A stretch of DNA of 64,000 bases from Verrucomicrobiales bacterium. Lineage in GTDB: Bacteria; Verrucomicrobiota; Verrucomicrobiia; Verrucomicrobiales; DEV007. The notes under the pieces are model-generated. The model had not been told where the DNA came from, searched no databases, and was given only the letters and a program-made list of their open reading frames with translations. How positions within the stretch are numbered: the first letter of the stretch is position 1; every line of letters begins with the position of its first letter. The stretch covers positions 1 to 64,000 of the forward strand of contig JARGNG010000008.1 in the NCBI GenBank assembly GCA_029213265.1. Direction: 5' to 3'. A program made the translations under genes and the position numbers. Positions 7,515 to 15,667 of the stretch are shown in pieces.

Positions 7515-9941
7515 CTACCAGGTTTCCGGGTCCAGCACGACATGCTTGATGGACTCCCGTTTCCAGGTATAGGAAATGTGTATCTTCCCATCAGCAGCCT
7601 GAATCACGCAGGGATAGGAGAATTCGCCCTGGTCGCGTTCGAGCGTCAGGATCGGAGTCCATTTCTTCCCATCATCAGAAAGCGCAACGTTGAGCATTTG
7701 CCGACCCGCAGGAAACGGGGCCCGTTTCAAAGTGTGATTGTAGACCACCATCTGCCTTCCATCGGCCAGGGTGACCGCATCTGTACCGGAGTTGGGATTA
7801 GGTAGATGGGTCGCGGTGAAAGGCCCCCAGGTTTCGCCTCCGTCCTCCGACCAGCTTTGCCCGATCACTCCTTCCCGGGATCGACATAGCACCTGCCATC
7901 GTCCATCGGCGTGGCAAAGCAGGCTGGGCTGAATGACGTTGAAATTTCGTGCGTCGTTGACCGGTCCAATCACCTCCCAGGTTTTCCCCAGGTCACGGGT
8001 TCGTTCGAAGTGGACCCTCCAGCCGTCATGCTCCGTGCTGCTCGGGCAGAGGATACTGCCATCGGGCATCTGAATCGGTTTGTTTTTCACCGGCCCGATC
8101 AGATTCGGATTTCCCTCGCCGAGTTTGCTGGATTTCCCGAGGCGCCGGGGGGCTGACCAGGTGCAACCTTGATCATCGGAAGTTGTCAGCATGCCCCACC
8201 AATGCGTGGCGCGCCCGACTTCGGGATCGACTACTTTGTAAAAAAGCATCAGGGGACCATTCTCCGGCTGGAACAGGACGGGATTGCCGACGCGGTGGTC
8301 GCGACTTTCCCCCTCGGTTCCATCCACGACCTGTTCCGGTGTACTCCATGATCCGTCGCGATGTCGAGATACCCAGATGACGTTATCTATGTCCGGTTCA
8401 CTCGTTCCACCGAACCAGGAGGCAACGAGTCCCTCCGGTGTTTCTACCAGGGTCGAAGAATGGCAGCTTGGTGTCGGGCGTTTCTCAGGATCAAAGATGA
8501 ATTCGCTGGAAAGAAGGCCGGGATCGCCGGACGCAACGGGAGCCGGGATCGTTGACCGGGAAGGGTGATGATTTTCCGCCAGCCAGATCGCCCCACCGCG
8601 GTAACTTTCGCCGATGGGGTAGCGGGAACTCGGTGTGACCGCTTCGTCCATAATCGAAGCGATCTCTCCAACGACATCGGGATGATCCTCCGCGACATCA
8701 TTCGCCTCCCCCGGATCGGTCTTGAGGTCAAAAAGCTGCATTCGTCCCTCATCTTTCCCCAGGCGAATTCCTTTCCAGTCCCCCCGTCGAACCGCCTGGT
8801 CGTAGTATCTCCGGCAGTGTCCGTGATCCCAGTACAAATAGGGGCGGGGAAATTCAAGTGCTTCCCCCTGCAGCGCACGGACAACCGAAAAGCCGTCGAG
8901 ACCAGCAGGAGGTTTGATACCGGCCAACTCTGCAAAGGTGGGCATCAAATCCTGAAACGCGATCACTTCCCCGCTGACAGAGTTCGATGGAATCACTCCG
9001 GGCCACCTCGCCAGGAATGGCACGCGGATGCCTCCTTCGTAGAGATCCCGCTTGAACCCCCGGAGTGGCCCGCTGGTGTGAAACTGTTCATCCACCGTTT
9101 TGTGCCCGCCGTTGTCGCTCGTAAAAATGATGAGGGTCTTCTCGCTGATGCCCAGTTCATCAACGAGTGACTGAATGCGCCCCACATCGCGGTCGAGCCG
9201 ATGAACCATGGTCGCGTATTTTTTCGCTTTGTTAGACCAGTTTTTTTCGGTGTAGGGATCCGTGGAAGGCACGGCGAGGCCGTCAGGATCTTCCTCGGTG
9301 GAGGAAAAGTGTGGGAGCGTGTAGGCGGCGTAAAAGAAAAACGGCTGACCTTCCGAATTTCGGATAAATCGGAGTGCCTCTTCTGTCAGCAAGTCATGAC
9401 TGTAGTGCTCGCGCGTGACCGCATTGTCAGGCAGTTCATGACGCCCCGCATCCTTATCGAGATATTCCGTGAAGTAGTAATGCGCATGATCCTGATTGAG
9501 GTAGCCGAACCAGTGATCGAAACCCTGGTTCAAGGGAGCTCCGGGAGTGCCGGGATCTCCCAGTGACCACTTGCCGATTCCACCGGTGCGATAGCCTTTT
9601 GACTTCAGCATTTCAACGACGGTGAAGTCCCCGTCATCGAGATACGTCGGGTAGTGAGGCACGTTGTCACGTGCCGGGGTATTTCCGGCATGGAGCCCGG
9701 TCAGAAAGACGCTGCGGGACGGAGTGCAAACCGGTCCTCCCGCATAAGCCTGCGTAAATCGAATGCCCTCGCTGGCGAGACGATCGATATTCGGCGTCTT
9801 GATCAACTCCTGACCGTAGCACTCGAGATCCCCGTATCCGAGGTCGTCGGCGAGAATGAAAATGATATTGGGAAGTTCCCTCGCATTGGCTGACGGGAGC
9901 AGGCCGAGACAACAAAGAACCATCACAAGTAGTTTCCTCAT
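7515..9941 (-). CDS. Secreted sulfatase fused to BNR/sialidase-like domain
   Basis: I start it at the ATG at 9941 because MRKLLVMVLCCLGLL...ANA is a clear signal peptide; an upstream extension would be non-secretory and would overlap the preceding gene. The 808-residue chain has a type I sulfatase domain (about 22-460), with metal-binding DDLGYGD and the formylglycine signature C72-T-P-S-R, followed by a BNR_2-type beta-propeller (about 475-808: CHSSTLVETPEGLVASWFGG, Asp-box-like SEDGGETWGPF and SDDGKKWTP). Such propellers occur in sialidases and related exo-glycosidases. The pair would desulfate and then trim a sulfated glycan outside the cytoplasm; the exact sugar cannot be inferred. A second sulfatase gene ends 61 bases upstream on the same strand. 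Confidence 0.88.
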   Translation of the reverse strand: MRKLLVMVLCCLGLLPSANARELPNIIFILADDLGYGDLECYGQELIKTPNIDRLASEGIRFTQAYAGGPVCTPSRSVFLTGLHAGNTPARDNVPHYPTYLDDGDFTVVEMLKSKGYRTGGIGKWSLGDPGTPGAPLNQGFDHWFGYLNQDHAHYYFTEYLDKDAGRHELPDNAVTREHYSHDLLTEEALRFIRNSEGQPFFFYAAYTLPHFSSTEEDPDGLAVPSTDPYTEKNWSNKAKKYATMVHRLDRDVGRIQSLVDELGISEKTLIIFTSDNGGHKTVDEQFHTSGPLRGFKRDLYEGGIRVPFLARWPGVIPSNSVSGEVIAFQDLMPTFAELAGIKPPAGLDGFSVVRALQGEALEFPRPYLYWDHGHCRRYYDQAVRRGDWKGIRLGKDEGRMQLFDLKTDPGEANDVAEDHPDVVGEIASIMDEAVTPSSRYPIGESYRGGAIWLAENHHPSRSTIPAPVASGDPGLLSSEFIFDPEKRPTPSCHSSTLVETPEGLVASWFGGTSEPDIDNVIWVSRHRDGSWSTPEQVVDGTEGESRDHRVGNPVLFQPENGPLMLFYKVVDPEVGRATHWWGMLTTSDDQGCTWSAPRRLGKSSKLGEGNPNLIGPVKNKPIQMPDGSILCPSSTEHDGWRVHFERTRDLGKTWEVIGPVNDARNFNVIQPSLLCHADGRWQVLCRSREGVIGQSWSEDGGETWGPFTATHLPNPNSGTDAVTLADGRQMVVYNHTLKRAPFPAGRQMLNVALSDDGKKWTPILTLERDQGEFSYPCVIQAADGKIHISYTWKRESIKHVVLDPETW

Positions 9942-10002
9942 GACGAAAGGAACTACAAAAGATTCGGAGACCGGCCAAGTCGCGGCCTGTCCTGATCGTG
10001 TA

Positions 10003-11349
10003 TCACTTGGTCTCAAGACCGAACCGGGAAGCGGTGGCATCCATCTCCAACTCCCAGGCGTTCAAGACAGCTGTCAGGTCCTGCACTCTCTCGGGGTGTT
10101 CCCTTGCGAGGTTCTGTTTCTCCGACGGGTCGCGCCCGAGATGAAAGAGTTCCACCCGGTTGCCCGTGAGGCAGAGCTTCCACGGCCCGCCGCGAATGGC
10201 GCGCTGACTGCGGGAACGCCAAAACAAACTCCGCTCCGGGAGTGACCGTTCGTCGAAAAGCAGGGGGGAAAGATCGAGACCATCGACATTGGAATTGCCT
10301 TTCCCCGCATTCGCGATCTCCATCAAGGTGGGAAACAGATCATTGCTGTGGGTCATCGCGTTCGTCACACCAGGCTCAATTCGCCCCGGCCAGGAAACGA
10401 TCGTGGGAACCCGATGCCCCCCTTCATACAGCTCGGTTTTCTGGCCGCGATACCTGCCGTTGCTCGAGATGTTCTTATACCTGCTGCCGTAGTTCAGGTA
10501 GCCGCCGTTATCGGAAGTGAAGATCACAAGCGTCTTCTCCACCAATCCCTGTTCCTTCAGCGCCGCCAGAACTCTCCCAACACCGGCATCGAGTGACTCC
10601 ACCATGGCTTTTACATGCGGGGCGACGTTGGATGGATCCGAGATGATTCCAAATTTGTCCTTCTTGTAGGAAATGCCCTTTTCCCGGTGAGGCGGATCCT
10701 CCGGTCCCTGCCAGGGAAAATGAATCGCGAGATGAGGCAGGTAGAGAAAGAAGGGAGAGTCGCGGTTCTCCTCCATGAACTCAACGCTGTAGTCCGTCAG
10801 CAAATCCGTCGTGTAACCGGATGCCGGTTCGAGCTTGTCATTCCACCACCAGTCCTCGCCTCCGGAACGGTTGATGCGGGTGTGAAAATCTCCGTCCCCG
10901 CTCAGTAACCCTCGAAAAATATCGAACCCCTGATTCGTCGGAAGGAGCGGGGCCCGATAGCCGAGATGCCACTTCCCGAAACAGGCCGTCGCGTATCCCC
11001 TCCCGCGAAGCATTTCTGCCACCGTGACAACCCCTAGAGGAAGCCCGCTATCCGGGTTACCCGCTGAAAGAGCTCCGTCAAATTGACTGCCAAATCGTTG
11101 CGGATAACATCCCGTCAGAATCGAGGCTCGTGTCGGGCTACACATCGCACCGCCGGAGTGAAAATCGGTAAACCTCATCCCGGTTGCGGCGAGCCCGTCG
11201 AGATGAGGGGTTTCATGAACCGTGCTCCCGTAGCACGCCAGATCTCCGTATCCCAAATCATCCGCGACGATCAAAACGATGTTCGGTGACTCAGCGTGGA
11301 GAAAAGCAGCCCTGAACAGGAAGAGAGAGAGAGCAAGTATCCTTTTCAT
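10003..11349 (-). CDS. Secreted arylsulfatase-type sulfatase
   Basis: The 448-residue type I sulfatase has a signal peptide (1-19, ending LHA), a metal-binding VADDLGYGD segment and the formylglycine signature C70-S-P-T-R-A-S-I-L-T-G. It also has the GKWHLGY lysine/histidine motif and the SDNGG metal site. It hydrolyses sulfate esters, probably on polysaccharides, in the periplasm or outside the cell; the specific ester is not predictable here. The Cys must be converted to formylglycine by a maturation enzyme not present in this window. It lies upstream of the sulfatase-sialidase fusion on the same strand and is divergent from the sensor-kinase operon, which may regulate the locus (inference). 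Confidence 0.93.
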   Translation of the reverse strand: MKRILALSLFLFRAAFLHAESPNIVLIVADDLGYGDLACYGSTVHETPHLDGLAATGMRFTDFHSGGAMCSPTRASILTGCYPQRFGSQFDGALSAGNPDSGLPLGVVTVAEMLRGRGYATACFGKWHLGYRAPLLPTNQGFDIFRGLLSGDGDFHTRINRSGGEDWWWNDKLEPASGYTTDLLTDYSVEFMEENRDSPFFLYLPHLAIHFPWQGPEDPPHREKGISYKKDKFGIISDPSNVAPHVKAMVESLDAGVGRVLAALKEQGLVEKTLVIFTSDNGGYLNYGSRYKNISSNGRYRGQKTELYEGGHRVPTIVSWPGRIEPGVTNAMTHSNDLFPTLMEIANAGKGNSNVDGLDLSPLLFDERSLPERSLFWRSRSQRAIRGGPWKLCLTGNRVELFHLGRDPSEKQNLAREHPERVQDLTAVLNAWELEMDATASRFGLETK

Positions 11350-11451
11350 TTGATCGATTATTTCATGAAGCTCACCACAATCAGTCCCCTACCGGCCTGA
11401 TTTCCTGTGTCTCAATCTTCGGCGAAGGGGGGAAGGGAATCAAACCCGGAC

Positions 11452-11498
11452 GATTGGCAAGATCGTTTCCCATTCGCCAAACAGAACGATCGCCAATC
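11452..11498. promoter_or_regulatory. Strong inverted repeat between sulfatase and kinase operons
   Basis: GATTGGC (11452-11458), a two-base AA bulge and GATCGTT (11461-11467) pair perfectly with AACGATC (11485-11491) and GCCAATC (11492-11498), around a 17-base loop. The 14-bp stem lies in the 223-base divergent region, 75 bases ahead of the kinase start. It could be a structured leader or a regulator-binding site; the sequence does not decide which. Confidence 0.55.
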
Positions 11499-11572
11499 CA
11501 TGAATCCGTGGCTCAAAAGAGCTACCACAGCAGGTCGATGCACCGCGGAATTCGTGATAGCTTTGCGGAGGA

Positions 11573-13615
11573 ATGGGAGTTGCGCGAATCCAAACACTTT
11601 ACTTGATCTTGCTGGCGGTCTATCTGCCCGGTGGCTCTTTGCTGTCGCCGGCCCAGGAGTCGGTCCGCCCCTTGCGATCGATTGACGAGATTCGCAAACT
11701 CACCTACGAGGAGGCACGTCTCGCCCCCCCGGTCATTCTCCGGGTCCATGTCATCTCCCACCTTCTCTCGGGATTCGATGGACAGGACCACAGCGGTGGA
11801 ATGTTTTTTGAAATTCCGAAGGATCAAATTCCGCGTCTCGGGGAAACGCTCGAAATCGAAGGCAACGTCACGGGCGGCTTTTACGGTCCCTACATTATTG
11901 TTGACCGCATCAAAGGACGGGGAGGCGGCGGCCTTCCCAAACCCCTCTACTTTCGACCCGATTTCATCCAGACAGGACTCGGCGACAATCGCTGGATCGA
12001 AATCGAAGGACTCATGGTCGATATCGAATTTGGTGACAGCAAGCGCAGCGGAAAAGGACTGCTCGTTACCGGAGAGAACGAACTGGAAATCCGGTTCCGA
12101 AATCAACATGATGACTTTGACCTCCGGAGGCTGGAGAAAATGGAAGGTTCCTGGGTGAAACTCAAAGGCAGTGGCGCCCCGCTCTTTAATGACCAACGCC
12201 AGCGGATCGGATCGGATATCATCTGTTCCAGTCACCGCTTCGTCGAGGTCGTTCGCGAAACGAAACAAATCCCCAGCGTTTCGCTTTCCGAAATTGGGAG
12301 GTGGGACAGCCGGCGAACCACTCAAAGTCTCGTTCAGACTGTCGGCACGGTCACCTACGTCGAGGACCCTAAAACGCTGATCCTGCAGCAGGATGATCAT
12401 GGAGCCCGCATTCGGACACTACGCCCGCACGAAGCGGAGGCGGGGCAATACCTCACCTTTACCGGTATGCCGGACACGGAAGGCTACTTCGTGGGTTTGC
12501 GATACGCGAACCTGCAACCGGTCGAAGATAAGAGTGCCGGGGAATCCTTCGAATTCCCTGTCCTCGAATCCATCGAAGAACTGAATCCGATGTCGCGGGA
12601 GAATGCGATGCGCCTCGTGAAAATCGAGGGCAAGCTCATGGAAAAACAGGGACGGCTGCTCAGCATGCAGATCGGCGAAGAACTGCTTCCGGTTCGGCTC
12701 GCTCCCGCCATCCCCGGTGAGGCGCTCCCGACCATTGGAAGTGTTCTCGGCGTGACAGGGGTAAAACTGGTCGAAGCCGATCAACGTGGGCAGGTTCGAT
12801 CGGTGACTCTGGCGACGCGGTTCCCCTCCGACATCCGGGTGCTTTCAATTCCATCATGGTGGACCCCGCAGCGCTACCTCATCGCCATAGCCGTTCTCGT
12901 CGTGAGTGTATTTCTCTTTGTCTTCTGGACGCTGGCCTTGAAACGCCGGGTTCTGAAACAAACTAATCTGATCGAAAGCCAGCTCGTCTCGAATGCTGCT
13001 CTCGAAGAACGAAATCGAATTGCCCGCGAATTGCACGACACTCTTTCGCAGGGCTTCTCCGGAGTGGGCTACCAACTTGCCTCGGTGAAAAATCACATGG
13101 AAAGCAATCCAGACCGGGCCCGCGAGAAACTCGATACGGCGCGCCAGATGGTGGAACACAGTCTCGCCGAGGCGCGGGAATCGCTCAGCGGCCTGCGTGT
13201 TCCGAGTGCGGCCGATTCTCTCCGTTTTCCCGAAACGACCATCGCCATTGCGAGGGAACGTTGCGAGGAAGCCGACCTCCGCCTTGTCGTTCATCATACT
13301 CTCGACTTTGATCCTTCCTGCCTCGATACCGAAACCGCCTACGCCTGCCACCGCATTCTCCTCGAAGGCGTCATGAACTCGATCCGCCACAGCGGCGGGG
13401 ACTGCGTCGGTTTTGGATCCGGGTGCACGGACCACGAGTGGCTCTTTTACATTTGTGACAACGGCCACGGTTTTGATCCGGAATTCAAGCCGGCCGGTCA
13501 CTTTGGAATCCAGGGAATGCAGGAACGGGCCAAACAAATTGAAGCCGGCCTCACCGTGGAGTCCTCGTCCGAAGGAACCCGCCTCGCCCTGACTCTCGCA
13601 AAATCCTCCTTATGA
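11573..13615 (+). CDS. Sensor histidine kinase, HisKA_3 type, with large periplasmic OB-like region
   Basis: The 680-residue protein has a signal-anchor at 5-25. A periplasmic region of about 400 residues follows, built from repeated OB-fold-like stretches (LRVHVISHL, IEIEGLMVDIEF, VTYVEDPKTLILQQDD, VKIEGKLMEKQG). A single transmembrane helix lies at about 434-454. The cytoplasmic HisKA_3 dimer box carries the phospho-acceptor His488 in RIARELHDTLSQGFSG. The HATPase has an N-box GVMNSIRHSGG, CDNGHGFDPE, and GIQGMQERA. It would sense an envelope signal and phosphorylate the NarL-type regulator encoded immediately downstream (4-base overlap). The ATG is the first possible start after an in-frame stop. 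GGAGG lies only one base before it, unusually close. Confidence 0.92.
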   Translation: MGVARIQTLYLILLAVYLPGGSLLSPAQESVRPLRSIDEIRKLTYEEARLAPPVILRVHVISHLLSGFDGQDHSGGMFFEIPKDQIPRLGETLEIEGNVTGGFYGPYIIVDRIKGRGGGGLPKPLYFRPDFIQTGLGDNRWIEIEGLMVDIEFGDSKRSGKGLLVTGENELEIRFRNQHDDFDLRRLEKMEGSWVKLKGSGAPLFNDQRQRIGSDIICSSHRFVEVVRETKQIPSVSLSEIGRWDSRRTTQSLVQTVGTVTYVEDPKTLILQQDDHGARIRTLRPHEAEAGQYLTFTGMPDTEGYFVGLRYANLQPVEDKSAGESFEFPVLESIEELNPMSRENAMRLVKIEGKLMEKQGRLLSMQIGEELLPVRLAPAIPGEALPTIGSVLGVTGVKLVEADQRGQVRSVTLATRFPSDIRVLSIPSWWTPQRYLIAIAVLVVSVFLFVFWTLALKRRVLKQTNLIESQLVSNAALEERNRIARELHDTLSQGFSGVGYQLASVKNHMESNPDRAREKLDTARQMVEHSLAEARESLSGLRVPSAADSLRFPETTIAIARERCEEADLRLVVHHTLDFDPSCLDTETAYACHRILLEGVMNSIRHSGGDCVGFGSGCTDHEWLFYICDNGHGFDPEFKPAGHFGIQGMQERAKQIEAGLTVESSSEGTRLALTLAKSSL

Positions 13616-14232
13616 GCAAAGCCCCCACCCTTCGCCTCCTCCTCGTCGACGATCACCTCATCGTCCGGCGCGGTCTCGCCAGCCTTCTCGACGACGAGGA
13701 AGATCTCTCCGTGGTCGCCGAAGCCGGAAGCGGTGAGGAAGCCATCGCGCTCGCGACTGAACACAAACCGGATGTGATCGTGCTCGACCTCCGCCTCCGC
13801 GACATGAGCGGGATCGAGGTCGCCGCGGAATTGAAAGACCAGCGCATTCTCATGCTCTCGAGCTTCATGCAGGAGGAGGATGTCCGACGCGCCTTCGAGG
13901 CTGGCGTTCTCGGTTACCTCTCGAAGGACAAGAACAGTGACGATTTGTTAACCGCGATTCGCGAAGTCGGAGCGGGACGCCAGTACTTACCGCCGGAGAT
14001 TTCCCTTCTCCTGGCCAAGAGTGAGTGGAGCGCGCACCTCACGGATCGCGAACTGGAGATTGTACAATGGATCGCCCGGGGGCGGGCCAACAAGGAAATC
14101 GGGCAAATCCTGACCCTTTCGGAGAACACAGTCAAAAACCACGTGAAGTCAATTCTTTCGAAACTCAACGCAAAGGACCGAACCCACGCGGTAACGGAGG
14201 CGCTGAAGCGCGGGTTGTTCCAGTTGCGCTAG
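13612..14232 (+). CDS. NarL/FixJ-family response regulator
   Basis: The 206 residues comprise a receiver domain (about 7-120) with acidic residues LLVDDH, phospho-acceptor Asp in VIVLDLRLRDMSG, and the switch Lys in LGYLSKDKN. A LuxR-type helix-turn-helix follows (about 142-200: LTDRELEIVQWIARGRANKEI and ENTVKNHVKSILSKL). The ATG overlaps the kinase stop codon (ATGA), so the pair is translated together. Its targets are unknown. The divergent sulfatase genes and the downstream DUF6174 gene are the nearest candidates. Confidence 0.96.
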   Translation: MSKAPTLRLLLVDDHLIVRRGLASLLDDEEDLSVVAEAGSGEEAIALATEHKPDVIVLDLRLRDMSGIEVAAELKDQRILMLSSFMQEEDVRRAFEAGVLGYLSKDKNSDDLLTAIREVGAGRQYLPPEISLLLAKSEWSAHLTDRELEIVQWIARGRANKEIGQILTLSENTVKNHVKSILSKLNAKDRTHAVTEALKRGLFQLR

Positions 14233-14294
14233 AGAGACGTCCCTCACTAAATCATATCTTGCCTGTGCAGGTTTGAATCCGTATTGGTAGCGGA

Positions 14295-15503
14295 ATGATC
14301 TCCCGGTCTACAAGCGCGGTGTGGCTGGCTGCCCTGCTCCTTACTTTCTTCACACTCCTATTCCCGTCGAAGGGACAGGACGTCGTCGTTTGGCCGGACG
14401 GCCCCACGGAAGTGGCACCGGAAATCGTTGCCGGACTGGAAGAGAGTCATTCCCGGTGGTTGGCCTTCCAATCGCAAATCGACGGCAGCTATCGCTACGA
14501 AGTCGTCTTTTCCAGTTTCAGCGGCTACCGCTCTACGACCACGATTGAAGCCATGCAGGGAATCGTATCGAGGCGAAGTTTCGAAGAATCTCTCCCCTTC
14601 TATCTGGACGCCCAACCTCTCTATTATGTCGAAGAAGGCTCCGAAATCGGATCTCACACCAGAGGCGCGAATCCACACACGATGGAGGAACTCTACGAGA
14701 TCGCGCGCGGAGTGCTCGCGGAGCCCCTGGAATCCTACGAGCGGCTCGTGACCGGATATGGTCCCAACGGGATCCTTGAGTCCTGTTACAAGTACGATGT
14801 CCGCATCGCGGACGATGTCCCGAGGAAAGGGGTATTCATTCAAAACTTTTCCCCGGTTGATTCCATCAGGATTTCACAAGATACCGTTGACGAACTTGAG
14901 AAAAGCTTTGCCCGCTGGTCACAGTGGAAACAGCGAATCAACGGGAATTATCGCTATGAGGTGCACAATTCCTTTTTCAATGAATACAGATCCCAAACTA
15001 CGCTCGTAGCATCCGGTGGAGTCATCTCCAAGCGCCGGTTCGTGGAGCAGCATCCCGACAATCAGGATCTGGCACCTCGATCCTATGAGGAAACTGGATC
15101 TGAGGTCGGATCGAACGAGCGAGGTGCTGCGCCCCACACCCTGGAGGAACTCTATGACATCGCCCGGGGAGTACTGGCGGAACCTCTTTTGCCCTTTGAA
15201 AGACTGGTCGTGAAATACGATACAAACGGAATCCTGAGCTTCTGTTACAAATACGATTCCAATGTCAGTGATCGCCCTCCCTCCAACGGAGTCTTGATCC
15301 TGAACCTTGTCTCCCTCGAACGGAATGCTACACGTGGAAACACGAGGGCCCGCCGCTTTTCCCGGGCGGAACTTCTTCTCAAGATCAGGCGCAATAAAAT
15401 CGAGCTGTTCAAGACGTACTGGATCGAAAACCGGCGGAAACGCCACGCGGAGCGCCGCGAAATCAAGAAGCGAATTCGGAAGCTGTTCCGTCTCCTCGAA
15501 TAG
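14295..15503 (+). CDS. Secreted protein with two tandem DUF6174-like domains
   Basis: The 402-residue protein has a signal peptide (about 1-27). Two homologous halves follow, about 45-190 and 205-345. Each contains YRYEV, then FxxYRS-T, then VSxRRFxE or ISKRRFVE, then EEGSEIGSxxRGAxPHTMEELYxIARGVLAEPL, then a closing G-x-N-G-I-L-x-x-C-Y-K-Y-D strand. The T-x-E-E-L-Y...Y-x-x-x-G-I ordering matches my recollection of DUF6174 lipoproteins; the family assignment is moderate. The C-terminal 50 residues are strongly basic and helical (repeated RR/KK), an odd addition for a periplasmic protein. The gene follows the two-component pair by 62 bases. The function is unknown. Confidence 0.75.
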   Translation: MISRSTSAVWLAALLLTFFTLLFPSKGQDVVVWPDGPTEVAPEIVAGLEESHSRWLAFQSQIDGSYRYEVVFSSFSGYRSTTTIEAMQGIVSRRSFEESLPFYLDAQPLYYVEEGSEIGSHTRGANPHTMEELYEIARGVLAEPLESYERLVTGYGPNGILESCYKYDVRIADDVPRKGVFIQNFSPVDSIRISQDTVDELEKSFARWSQWKQRINGNYRYEVHNSFFNEYRSQTTLVASGGVISKRRFVEQHPDNQDLAPRSYEETGSEVGSNERGAAPHTLEELYDIARGVLAEPLLPFERLVVKYDTNGILSFCYKYDSNVSDRPPSNGVLILNLVSLERNATRGNTRARRFSRAELLLKIRRNKIELFKTYWIENRRKRHAERREIKKRIRKLFRLLE

Positions 15504-15667
15504 GCGGGAGCGCCCGCCCTGCCAACAATGGGTATCCCGACTCCCAAACCGTTGAGCGAACCCGCCCCGGTCGGCCTGTCTGACCTGCGCTATCGTTCCA
15601 ACCCGACTCCTCCAGACAACATCTTGCGCAATTCCCCTGCCCTGCGCTAGGGTAGGATCTCCCGTTC

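Noticed and set aside
9942-10040. Upstream extension of the sulfatase-sialidase gene
   Set aside because: It would place 33 non-conserved residues before a clear signal peptide and overlap the neighbouring gene's end.
11420-11498. A tRNA-like 3' segment (GGGTTTGATTCCC on the minus strand, with a possible anticodon-like arm)
   Set aside because: The T-stem pairs only three bases, no D-arm exists, and the acceptor is incomplete. The pairing is better explained by the 11452-11498 inverted repeat.
15504-15520. Terminator after the DUF6174 gene (GGCGGG-AGCG-CCCGCC)
   Set aside because: A stem is present but no T-run follows, so it is not a convincing rho-independent terminator.
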